A DNA stretch of 64,000 nt from assembly GCF_036588685.1 (NCBI RefSeq), contig NC_086375.1, positions 44,175,270-44,239,269 on the forward strand. Reading direction: 5' to 3'. The position numbers and the translations under genes were made by a program. The notes below the pieces were generated by a model. That model was not told where the DNA came from. It did no database searches and worked only from the letters and a program-made list of their open reading frames with translations. This stretch comes from Mytilus trossulus (lineage: Eukaryota; Mollusca; Bivalvia; Mytilida; Mytilidae). Every line of letters starts with the position of its first letter. Positions within the stretch are counted from its first letter, which is position 1. Of the stretch, positions 36,901 through 47,265 are shown piece after piece.

Positions 36901-37736
36901 GGAATTAAATAATCAATAATACTTAAACATAAAGTTAGTCAGTATAACATCCTAGTCACCTGAAGAAAAACATATTTGTTAACACTGAAAGTAGATACCG
37001 TCTGGGGGAGGATATCCAAAATGGGAGACAAGGCAGTAACATCTTAAACACACCAACAAAAAGTGCAGTAGAGTGGGGTAAGTGGTCCGATATCTGGGAG
37101 TATACATGTATAGATTTGATAAATAGTCGTTCGGCATATGGGAGTTTGAAAAAAATACCTATCATCATCGATATAATTCCAATTAAATCAAATATTTTGT
37201 TAAATTGAAATTATCATTAAATTTGTCATTTAAATCTTTTGTTTTTGAATATATTGATACAGTAGATATTATATGACCAATGATACATTATATTAATTGA
37301 ATGATGGCTGCTTGTTCAATCTTGTGACACAAGACAGTCATCTATAATTTCACTGTTTATGGTAGCGTTCCAGGAAATTAAAATTCAACAAAAACAAACG
37401 AATAAATGTCAACGGATAAAACCTGTATCTAAGCGAAATGTATAATGGATATATAGTATGAATTGCCGTTTGCTTTTAAAATAACCAATATATAAAATAC
37501 CAGTCTAGTAATTAGGAAGAGAGCGACATTTTCTAGAAATTTATCATGTTTTTAAAAACCAATTCCATTTGTACTATTCCCCCGTACTGTTAATTGATGA
37601 TGTAAACAAAATGACAAAAGAACCCTCCCCTGGGTGAGAATTACAAATGAAAAAGTAACTAATTAAATGTCATGTCTACTCTAGACCAAAAGATCACTTT
37701 TCCACATTTGATAGATGCTTCTAATGTTGTTTTCAG
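30993..37736. other. Gene-free interval after LAMP gene B
   Basis: I see no supported exon. The LAMP gene B 3' UTR begins here; AATAAA-type signals occur near 31484 and 31851. The interval contains dispersed repeats (31275-31410, 33180-33500, 36410-36520), an inverted-repeat element at 33050-33172 and AT-rich unique sequence. Confidence 0.5.
33050..33172. mobile_element. Inverted-repeat element (MITE-like)
   Basis: TTTCACAAA, CTTACGACTAAGATTG and their reverse complements CAATCTTAGTCGTAAG and TTTGTGAAA face each other across about 35 bp. An inner CTTACGAC...GATCGTAAG pair adds a second fold. Confidence 0.7.
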
Positions 37737-37874
37737 TATCGATTTGTAAAAAGCATTACGGCAGGTATCCTGGAAACCACAGAAATTATCCTGACAAGAT
37801 CACAGACAAACACATAAAACTCCTGCAAGCTTTATGTAAAAGTTCATCCTTTATAGAAGTTATATCACACAGAG
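37737..37874 (+). CDS. Possible orphan coding exon
   Basis: A 138-nt segment lies between a strong acceptor (TGTTGTTTTCAG) and a consensus donor (GAG|GTAAGA). It is open in a phase 1 to phase 1 frame, reading SICKKHYGRYPGNHRNYPD and later LLQALCKSSSF. Two cysteines and the symmetric phase would suit a secreted or modular protein. I find no partner exons with confidence; a candidate last exon after TTTGTTTGCAG at 38919 would add only ten codons. I recognise no family. It may be chance. Confidence 0.35.
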
Positions 37875-39577
37875 GTAAGATTTATATTTCTATGTCAATA
37901 CATACACTGCTAACAGGAATGGGGAAGGCATAATACTAAACACATCAGTCAAATATTCATGATCGAACATGTCCAAATTCGTAGCTTCGTGTAGGATAGC
38001 AAAGCAATTAGATTCCGTACATGGCTCGGAGGAACCAAAACATATTGGAAGTTTGAGATGTAAAATTTTCAAAGTAAACAGAAACGAATTACAGAAAGGT
38101 GTAATCGGATTTCAATGACTATGCATCTGAACAGGGCATTTAGCGAAATGGCAACCAGAGAAATATACAGTCAGCTTGACTGTAAACTTAAATAATAAAG
38201 CTGAATTTTGAGAGACAAGCATATTGGTATCGACAAATATATATATTATATATATAGAACTGATGGAACGGTAGAAATGATAAAAGAACTACAAGTTACG
38301 CACTCATAAAACAACAGATTTCCATTCGTGTTTTGAATAAATTAGTCTATATATGAGGAATTAAAACTAAGCTCATAAGAATATATATATACAAGCATAC
38401 ATATATATATATACACTCTAGCAGTATATCTTTGAACGGCACAGTGTTGCAATTTCCTCCCTTGTTTTGAGTATAATTTTTTCGGAAAGTATCTGAACTT
38501 ATATTCAGGTTAGTGTGAAGGTTGGCGCCTGATAAAACGCTTAAACCCGTTGCATTTGTTTGCATCTGTTGTTCCGTGGTTTACGTTTCTTGGTTTAGAT
38601 TAAGCCGTTGTTTTTCTTGTTTGAATGGTTTTACCCTAGTCACGTGGAGCCCTTTATAGCTTGCTGTTCGATGTGATGTTTTAAAGACCGTACTTTTACT
38701 TATAATGGTTTACTTTTTACAAACTGTGACTTGAATTGGGAGTTGTCTCATTGGCACTCATACCACAAATTTATGTATCTATCATATGATCACAAGAAAA
38801 AAGTGTACATTCTAAATATTATAGTTTTTAAATGAGTCGTGACTGCTGATATCTTTTATAAAGAGAAGACCATATACTCTATTGACTTCCTCTTGAATGC
38901 ATATTTTTGTTTGCAGGGGATTAGGGTCACTACAATGGTAATTGTCTAGGCTAGATAAAACGGTTTCCTTTTACTACCCTGTTTTGTTGGTAATGAGTCT
39001 ACAGTTTTTGAATATTAGAAAACCAAAAGCTTTTACATAATGTGAAAATATATTGTGTATATTATGTTTCACAGCATTTCAAATGCAAAATATTAATGTT
39101 CAAAATGTTCGATTGTTTTTCCAATCTAAAAGTATTCGTAATTTAAGATAACTAATAGCTGTGACGTATGATACGAGAATGGGTTAATATTATAAGGTCA
39201 CAAAACATTGGTAAATAGACATTCTTGTATCAGGCACCTACCATTTTTCTTAGTAGGTTATATTTTATGTTGAGAGAAAAAAAATAGAGCTGAAGTTTGA
39301 AATCTTTCTTCCCGACAGTATATGTTATTATTTTGTAATCCATTATAAAGGTGAATTAATTAGAAAATGCTGGTTTTCAACAATACTTTTAGAGTTAAGT
39401 TTAAAAATGTTAGATTAGACAGTTGGTTTTCCCGTTTGAATGTTTGTACACTAGGCATTGTGGGGGCTCTGTATAGCTTGCTGTTCGGTGTTGAAGACCA
39501 TACTTAGACATATAACGGCACAGTTTACTTTTACAAATTGTGACTTGGGTCGAGAATTGTATCACTGGCTTTCAAAT
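37875..39577. other. Gene-free interval with dispersed repeats
   Basis: It holds AT dinucleotide tracts (38237-38262, 38385-38414) and two copies of the mussel-type repeat (38603-38775 and 39425-39565). The second is truncated close to the edge of the 6.4-kb element. Confidence 0.6.
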
Positions 39578-39583
39578 GTTTAT
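39578..39583 (+). repeat. Target-site duplication GTTTAT, left copy
   Basis: It is identical to 45997-46002 and abuts the terminal CCAGAC. Confidence 0.75.
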
Positions 39584-40307
39584 CCAGACTTAACTAATCG
39601 ATCAGATCGGTAATCGAACACTTATCGATCATATTTGATCAGTAATCGATTGATGACTTGAAGTCATCGATCAGTAATCGATCAAACTCTCTCGGGAGTT
39701 TGATCGATTAGTGATCGATTAGATAAGTGATCGATTTAAGACCGATTACTGATGGATTAATGACAGATTAGTGATTTTATTATCATTGAGAAAACAATGC
39801 TATTGCAGAAATAAGACTTATGAAAGACATCAGTTGTGAAATAAAAGTTCCATGGAAATATTTTCACCATTGCCAAAATTACCTGGAATTCTAAAATTTA
39901 AAATCATTTCACTGCTAAGAAGATACTGGAATTTTTTTTCATGATTTTGCCAATATCGTTTGGAAATTTGAGTGTAAAGGATTGAATCAATACTTATAGA
40001 AGACATCAGTTTTAATTTTTTTTAATTTTGAATTTATTTCTCTGTCTAAATATGCAAAAAAAATCCAAGATTTAGTCAGTAAAACATGTTTATACAATAT
40101 GCAGTCGTAACCAAGAGAAGCGTATCTGATAGGTTAGCCCTAACATATTCCTGATTAAAAACTACATTTTTGAAGGTTTACCCGTGTCTATTAGTACAAT
40201 AACTATGACGTCTTGAAAGGCTATTGAAATTTTTTCTTTTACGCCTTTCATTGACGGAAGGTGTCAAGGCAAAATTTAAAAATTGCCATCCAAGATGTCA
40301 TCTTATT
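39584..40307 (+). repeat. Left terminal inverted repeat
   Basis: It is an inverted match to 45430-45996. About 165 bp around 39895-40070 is absent from the right arm and looks like a partial internal duplication (AGACATCAGTT occurs at 39825 and again near 40002). The outer 170 bp is packed with ATCGAT-type palindromes. Confidence 0.88.
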
Positions 40308-41346
40308 AGTTTCAGACATTTGTGAAATAAACAGGCAAGTTGAAAACTTAACCTCCATCTAAATTTCAAGATTTTATCATAAAATATGTATTAGTGCTTG
40401 AAATAGTGACCATGGTGACCAGCCCATCCCTACCACTCAATTTATTCATCAACACTACCTGCCAAAGTTTACTCAGGAATGCAATAATCATTCCATAAAA
40501 TTTCTAGACAGGTCTTGAAATCCCCATGCAAAGACGAACACATCAAAATACTGGTGTTTAAGATATGAAATGCTTTAAAAAAAAATACAGAAAAATCTTC
40601 ATAAAAACCCAAACCAACCCATTTTGAACTTTAAATCCTATATTAAAGGCAAAGGTATTCATTCACATAGAAACAAACCAGAAAGAAAAACTCTGTATTG
40701 AAAGACTATTTTATTAACTGAAATTTGGTAAATCAAATTTTATCAAATTCCATGACAGAAAACATAAAATTTAGAAAAAGAAAAATTTAAAATAGATGTT
40801 AAGTATCATTCATTACATATTATCATCCTCATGCAGAAGAACTTCAAAAAGTATTCAAGAAATACTGGCATCTTATTAAAACAGATTATTCAATAGGTGC
40901 TACATTGTGTATTATATCCCATTAAAACCTATCCATAGGATTCAAAAGAAATAGAACATTGGTGAATAAATGAAATGACCTATAAAATAGTATGAAGGTC
41001 ACAATTCCTTCAAAATATTTCACTGTGCAGAACTAATTAATGACCATCACCATGTAAACCTCACATGTAAACTGATATTCTTATAAGACAAAATTCTACC
41101 AGGAAACACTTAATCTAACATTTATTGAACTATAGGTTGAAATAGTTAGAAAATCAAAAAAACAAAAAATCTTAATCAAAATTAACTGATTTTACAAAAT
41201 TATGGAAAGAATCAATAAATCAAAACAGTGATACAAAAAAATGACAAAAAGAAGGGTGGTCTCTGCTGAAAGTTTCCCTTTAATCAACACATTTTCAGAA
41301 AAAACTCTAAACATTGCTACACCGTATCAATGATTTGTCCAGAACA

Positions 41347-41381
41347 ATGATTTGTAGTTGCACTATGCAACTACAAATCAT
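41347..41381. repeat. Perfect hairpin, 16-bp stem and 3-nt loop
   Basis: ATGATTTGTAGTTGCA, then CTA, then the exact reverse complement. It lies inside the 6.4-kb element, just before dispersed mussel repeats. Confidence 0.9.
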
Positions 41382-41739
41382 AGGTAGATATAACGGCCTT
41401 ATTTATAAATTTAAAAACAAATATGTAACACAAAAACAAACGACAATCAATTACAGGCTCCTGACTTGTGACAGGCACACTCAGCAGGCACAATACTCAG
41501 TTCTTTTTAAAAACATCTTTAATTTCTTATTCATATTCATTTTACTAATCTTTAGTAATATAAGCTTTCATGTGAAAATAAAACACTAATCACAAATACT
41601 CCACTATTGTCTTGTATTAAGACTATTTTAAAATTTCAGAAAAAAGGGGGGGATCTTCTGTATGTAAATTCAAAAGTCAATAGACAGTTTTCCACTGACT
41701 CTGATAACAATCTATTTATTTTATCAGTATTTTGCAATC

Positions 41740-42020
41740 CATGGTAGAGTCATAGAAAAAAGTAAAAACACAAAAATACCGAACTCCGAGGAAAATTCAA
41801 AAAGGAAAATCAAAAATCAAAAGGCAAAATCAAAAGTCCAAACACATCAAACGAATGGATAACAACTGTCATATTCCTGACTTGGTACAGGCATTTTCTA
41901 ATGTAGAAAATGGTGGATTGAACCTGGTTTTATAGCTAGCTAAACCTCTCACTTATATGACAGTCGCATCAAATTCCATTAAATTGTCAACGATGCATGA
42001 ACAAAACAAACATACTCAAA
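41740..42020 (+). repeat. Dispersed mussel-type repeat inside the 6.4-kb element
   Basis: Phrases such as CCGAACTCCGAGGAAAATTC, ACTTGGTACAGGCATTTTC and GGTGGATTGAACCTGG are ones I recall as frequent in mussel DNA. It has no coding capacity. Confidence 0.55.
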
Positions 42021-42157
42021 GAGTAAAAATGTCAAAAATAGGGGTACAACAGTCAATATTGTGTTATCATCTTAATATCTCTACATAAACAACAAATGTA
42101 ACAAAGAAGCACAAAAAGGCATACATTAATTTAACATTCTCATTTTGCTTTTCTTAT

Positions 42158-42660
42158 ACGGCTGAATTTATCTATGTAAAGTCTACCCATAATGATAGAA
42201 GGTTTCATTACTGGTTTAAAAGTGCGCGTATGAAATTCGCACAGGTAGACATAAAAATAATTTTGTCGTATGACGGCATACATAAATGAAGACTTACGTA
42301 AAGTTTATATAACAAAAACAGACTTAACAGTAAAAGTAATAATAATAAATAAAATAATGGTGTGCTTTAAAGTATGACGGGATACATAAGTACAGTTTCA
42401 CGTCAAATACGCTGAATTTATCCATGTAAAGTCTACCCATAAATGATAGAAGGTTTTCATTACTGGTGTAAAATAGCGCGTTTGAAATTCGCACAGGTAG
42501 ACATAAAAATAATTTTGTCGTATGTCGGCATACATAAATACAGACTCACGTAAAGTAGATATACCAAAAACCCGACTTAACACTAAAAGTAGTAATAATA
42601 AATAAAATAATGGTGTGGTTCAAAGTATGACGGGATACATAAGTACAGTTACACGTCAAA
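42158..42660 (+). repeat. ~249-bp tandem repeat downstream of the reverse transcriptase
   Basis: GCTGAATTTATC...ATGTAAAGTCTACCCATAA starts near 42161 and 42410 with closely similar units. Decayed partial units continue to about 42800. On the minus strand this is the 3' untranslated side of the reverse transcriptase gene. Confidence 0.85.
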
Positions 42661-42901
42661 TGTATATCATGAAAAACAGACTAAACAGAAAAAGTAGTAT
42701 TATTGAATAAAATAGTTTTGTCATTCATAGTATTCAAGAACCTTAAGTAAAAGTAATATCAATCAATGAAATAATTTTGCCGTTCAAAGTATGTGGTTTT
42801 ACATAACCACTGAGTCACTTCAAATGATTATCTAAAAAAAGACTTATAAAAGAATTCTATAATACGTAATTAAGATGATAACAAACGTCAGTACGCAAAA
42901 T

Positions 42902-44851
42902 CTACCCTTCAAGACCATCTTGTATTATTTGTGAAGTTGATACGGAATATTTATCAACAAGTTCTGGGTATCTTCCGATGAACTTTTTTAGAAAAAGGAC
43001 GAGACGTTCTTTGACATACCCCTGGTTCATCAACTTTCTGCTCAGACACTGGTGACGTTTTACAAAGTCTGAATAGGAGCTGCAAGCTCTTGAATACCTA
43101 ATAAGTTGGGAAATGTATATTCCATATGCAGGTGAAGTTGGTATATTACTACTAAGGTGGGGGAAATTGATAATTTCAAAATTAAAATCGTCTCGTTTGT
43201 CATAGATTCTGGTACTGAGATGACTGTGTATGTCAAATTCGAGGTATAAGTCTAAAAATGAGGCGGAGGAAGCCGTGTCTGTGGTCTCTTTAATTTCTAG
43301 TTCTGGTGGGTATATTAATGGAATCCAATCAGAAAAGTTCGGATTGTTAATGGAAAGAACATCATCAATATATCTGAAAGTGAAATTAAACAACCTGGCT
43401 TCTTTGATCTTCTTGTTTTTGACAAGTGTCTGAAGGAACTCCGATTCATATGAAAATAAGAAGAGGTCAGCAAGGAGAGGCGCACAGTTCGTTCCCATAG
43501 GAATGCCGACAATTTGTTGAAAAAGTCTACCTCCAAATTCAACAAATATGTTGTCAATAAGAAATTCCAGCATACTGATCACTTGTTTCTCTGTGTAGTA
43601 TGTTTTACTCTTTTGTTCCTTATTAACAAAATATGCCTTATGGTATCCCAAAGTGATAAATTTATAGCGTATGCTACCATTTTTATGATGAAAAGCATTG
43701 TGGATTATTTCTTTTAGACGGTTTTTCAATTTCACATGGGGAATGGTTGTATACAAGGTTGAAAAATCAAAAGTTTTAATAGAACTAATTTCAGAAAAAG
43801 ACCGAGATTTAAAATTATCAAGAAGTTCTTTAGAGTTTTTCAGAATCCACATATGGTTAATACCACTACGTGAGTAAACTGTTTCACAGTATATCTGAAG
43901 ACCCTCTTTAACTGCGGACATAATTTTAGTCAGTCTAATGGACAATTCTTTAGTAGAACAAGCAGATGAGCCGGCAATGTACCGTTGTTTGTACGGAATT
44001 TTGTGAAGTTTAGGTATCCAATACAAACAAGGTAAGTCCTCCGATTTGTTGTTCAATACAATGTTCATAGAAGCCATGAAAGACTTATGATTCGCCAAAA
44101 TCTCATCCTTGTCAAATGATATGTTTTTGTATGTGGGATTACCTGATTGTTCATTTATTCCTAATTCTTTTATAAGACACTCGTAGTAATACGATTTACA
44201 TACAAAGACAATATTATTTGAAGCTTTGTCCGCAGGAACAACAACATACTTATCTTGAAGAGATGATAGACATTTCACAGCCTCTTTGTCACTGAAAATG
44301 GACTTAGGTCGATCATTCACACAGTTTTTCAACTTATGAATGCGACGTTTTATCAGAGACCTGATTGTTTTTACCCATTCTGACAAAGTGTCCAGTTGAA
44401 CTTCTTCTCGCTTAGCCCATGCTCTGGCGTAGTTCTCAATGGAATCCATAATTATTTTGAAGTTATGGTTCCAATTGATGTGTTGGGGTTCTCTAAACTT
44501 AGGACCACGAGAAATCACCTTTCGGAGATTTTCATGTTGAATTATGTTTAGATCCCCAGTAATAACATGGCCAGAGGGGCTGTAATTGTAAGGCGAGTTG
44601 GAACAATCACATGTCAGAGGTTTTTTTAGGTATTGTTCTAAATCAAGGTCATGTAATGCTTGTTTATAATTAAATATTTTGGGTGCAATGGTTTTGGTGT
44701 AACTGTAGGATACAATAGGAACAGACTGATTTTGAAAATAAATAGGAATTTTAGATGTTACCTCCTTGTTATGTAGAACGTTGCTGATGTTGATTGCATC
44801 AATTCCTCTATTGTTAAAGTGAACAGGAAGGAATAGTCCACAGCTGGTCAT
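42902..44851 (-). CDS. Penelope-like reverse transcriptase, intact, 649 aa, no endonuclease domain
   Basis: This is an RNA-directed DNA polymerase of retroelement type. Visible in order are an N-terminal region with CDC (81-83) and GHVITGDL (94-101); PADKA at 206-210, comparable to the DKG motif of Penelope-like elements; YWIPKLHK at 277-284 (their PKxHK motif); TFDFSTLYTTIPH at 360-372 (RT motif A); GIPMGTNCAP at 449-458 (motif B); and YIDD at 494-497 (catalytic motif C), all with intact aspartates. A C-terminal thumb-like region follows. No GIY-YIG endonuclease is seen at either end. The frame has no stop or frameshift, suggesting recent activity. The Penelope assignment is from motif pattern only. 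Confidence 0.87.
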   Translation of the reverse strand: MTSCGLFLPVHFNNRGIDAINISNVLHNKEVTSKIPIYFQNQSVPIVSYSYTKTIAPKIFNYKQALHDLDLEQYLKKPLTCDCSNSPYNYSPSGHVITGDLNIIQHENLRKVISRGPKFREPQHINWNHNFKIIMDSIENYARAWAKREEVQLDTLSEWVKTIRSLIKRRIHKLKNCVNDRPKSIFSDKEAVKCLSSLQDKYVVVPADKASNNIVFVCKSYYYECLIKELGINEQSGNPTYKNISFDKDEILANHKSFMASMNIVLNNKSEDLPCLYWIPKLHKIPYKQRYIAGSSACSTKELSIRLTKIMSAVKEGLQIYCETVYSRSGINHMWILKNSKELLDNFKSRSFSEISSIKTFDFSTLYTTIPHVKLKNRLKEIIHNAFHHKNGSIRYKFITLGYHKAYFVNKEQKSKTYYTEKQVISMLEFLIDNIFVEFGGRLFQQIVGIPMGTNCAPLLADLFLFSYESEFLQTLVKNKKIKEARLFNFTFRYIDDVLSINNPNFSDWIPLIYPPELEIKETTDTASSASFLDLYLEFDIHSHLSTRIYDKRDDFNFEIINFPHLSSNIPTSPAYGIYISQLIRYSRACSSYSDFVKRHQCLSRKLMNQGYVKERLVLFLKKFIGRYPELVDKYSVSTSQIIQDGLEG

Positions 44852-45429
44852 TTCTGGTCAGTTTTCTACAATATTGTGATAATTAGACAATATCCTGCTG
44901 TGAAGACTAACAAGTGTGTTTGAATAAATGATGTATCAATTACCTGTTGTAAAATTGGTAAATGTTCTGGCTATTTAGTTGTGACCTAAAATCTGGCATT
45001 AGTTAATAATGTTATAGGACAAACCCTAAATTTCATCATAAAGTTAAGGATATATATCAAATTCCACAATTTATTTGTGTTGATTAATCCTTATATATGA
45101 AAAATACAGATTTTAATATAATATTAACTTGGTTGCAATTTTCATCCTCTTAATACCAGATAATAACATCACAAGTGTCTGAAGCTGATATTATATGTCA
45201 AAATTTATTTTGATGTGTTAACAAAGGTCATTTACTTAAAAGGCATCAAATATTTATCGAACCATGGAAGTATATATATACTACTATATTCAAGTCAAAT
45301 GTTGTTGTTAAATTTTTATTTTTTTTCACTCTTTCGATCTTTTTGAAAATGTAGTTTGTGCTGTATTTAGACCCCTCTACAACCAAATTTGTTACATGCA
45401 CACATATAAAAAATAGGGTTTTTATATCG

Positions 45430-45996
45430 ATAATAATGACATCTTGGATGGCTATTTTAAATTTTGCTTTGATGCCTTCCGTCAATGAAAGGCGCAAAAG
45501 AAAAAAAATACAATAGCCTTTCAAGGCGTCATAGTTATTAGGACTAATATACATGGGTAAACCTACAAAAATGTAGTTTTAATCAAGAATATGTTAGGAC
45601 TAAGCTTTTATATACGCTTCTCTTGGTTACGACTGCATATTATATAAACATGTATTACTGAGTAAATCCTGGAATTCCAGAAAATTTTGGCAATGGTGAA
45701 AATATTTCCACGGAATTTTTATTTCACAACTGATGTCTTCCATAAGGGGGTGGCTTATTTCTAGAAAAGCATTGTTTTCTCAATTATAATACAATCACTA
45801 ATCTGTCATTAATCAAGCACTAATCCATCAGTAATCGTTCTTAATTCGATCAGTCATCTAATCGATCACTAATCGATCAAACTCCCTAGAGAGTTTGATC
45901 GATTACTGATCGATGACTTCAAGTCATCAATCGATTACTGATCAAATATGATCGATTAGTGTTCGATTACCGATCTGATCGATTAGTTAAGTCTGG
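45430..45996 (-). repeat. Right terminal inverted repeat
   Basis: Read on the minus strand it follows the left arm from CCAGACTTAACT to CCATCCAAGATGTCAT. It has an 11-bp insertion relative to the left arm near 45815. It lies upstream of the reverse transcriptase and would supply its promoter. Confidence 0.88.
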
Positions 45997-46002
45997 GTTT
46001 AT
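45997..46002 (+). repeat. Target-site duplication GTTTAT, right copy
   Basis: It directly follows the terminal GTCTGG and matches the left copy. Confidence 0.75.
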
Positions 46003-47265
46003 ACGTGTGCGTTCCTGATAGAGGAAAACCCAGAAATATCGTTTTCGGAAGCACTTTATTTATAAAATCTTATCATTTATAATTCTATGTAGTGAGTAGC
46101 ACAAAAGAAATACATTGTAAAAAATAATACGCATACAGGATATGAATATGTTCTGCGTTCAGTTTTGAGCATTCAGTAGCATATCTAGTCACTGATGCGA
46201 TCTCGTGTAAATAATATGCAACACCATGAGCAAATGAGCCATAAAAATAATTGAAACCCTGTGCGGTTTGTAAGGTTCCAATTTTTTTAATTAAAAAAAA
46301 AGTAAAAAAGGGGAAGGTGTATTTTAGATGAAAGCCTATTGCATGATCTCATTTTTAGAGACCATATTGAAAAAAATCATATCAATAAACTTTTAAATCG
46401 TTTTTGAATTCGTAAAACAAAAAGTAGGAAAAACATCAAACTACTGCTACATAAAACTTAATGAAGTTTCTTGAAAACTGGTAAATATAGCGAAGACAAT
46501 CATAGGCTGAATTATCTTTTAAATCAACAACATATTACTGTTAATATACAAAAAGGTACAGACTTCTGTAATCTATTACTGAAGTATTCTTAAGATTTCT
46601 AATATAAATATTATGTAATAGCGGCCGACAGATACTCAATCAATACGTATTCAGAATGTCGAGGGTTAATTTGATAATTTTACTTTGCAGAATGAACAGA
46701 CGGGTCAATACACATTTGATGGCCAACAAACCAGACTACATTCGTGAAATATGACTTAATTGAAAGGAATATCTAAGTTTTTCATCGATTTTATGTCTGT
46801 GAAGTGAGTGTAATAACGGTTTGTCAGTAGGAATTACATAATGCCATTAGAACGATAACAATATAACCCGAGGACAAACCAACTACAGCTTCTATCAAAA
46901 GTAGTAGAGAGAAATTAACAACAATCATTTTACAATATTAAAATAGAAGCTTTTAACCTCTGGTAGTATAAAAAATTAAAACATTTCATTAAAAATATCC
47001 ATTTATTGTGTGTTTATAGAATGCAACGATGTATTAACTTCAGTAACAAAACAATGTTTGAATAAACAGTAAAACACACTAAAATTATTAAGTTTGGAAA
47101 AACCGAATACATGTCTTGTGATGGCTTGTTTTATCCTCATCTTGATCCAGTTATCTAAACATAACAATGTAATATGTGGATAATAACCCGATAATAATCT
47201 TATATATTACCAAATTAATTAATATCAAGCGAAATGCAAATTGAAACCGACAAACTGATCTAAAT
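46003..47265. other. Flank between the 6.4-kb element and the giant exon
   Basis: This stretch is AT-rich with no exon-like frame. It should contain the promoter or leader of the gene starting at 47266. I see no clear TATA or initiator element to single out. Confidence 0.4.

Larger units (their letters stand above)
39584..45996 (-). mobile_element. 6.4-kb element with long terminal inverted repeats, 6-bp target duplication and a reverse transcriptase gene
   Basis: Both ends read inward CCAGACTTAACTAATCGATC. The outer 96 bp of the two ends differ at one position. Similarity continues for about 570 bp (right arm) to 720 bp (left arm, which has extra internal sequence). Identical GTTTAT lies at 39578-39583 and 45997-46002. 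The only sizeable gene is a minus-strand reverse transcriptase at 42902-44851. No integrase or transposase is visible. The interior also contains dispersed mussel repeats (about 41330-41960), so nesting of unrelated elements is possible. Confidence 0.78.

Noticed and set aside
39584-45996. Polinton/Maverick virus-like transposon
   Set aside because: End length and the 6-bp duplication fit, but no DNA polymerase B, integrase, protease or capsid genes are visible. The only gene is a reverse transcriptase.
39584-45996. DIRS-type retroelement
   Set aside because: DIRS elements have inverted repeats but use a tyrosine recombinase and make no target duplication. Neither fits here.
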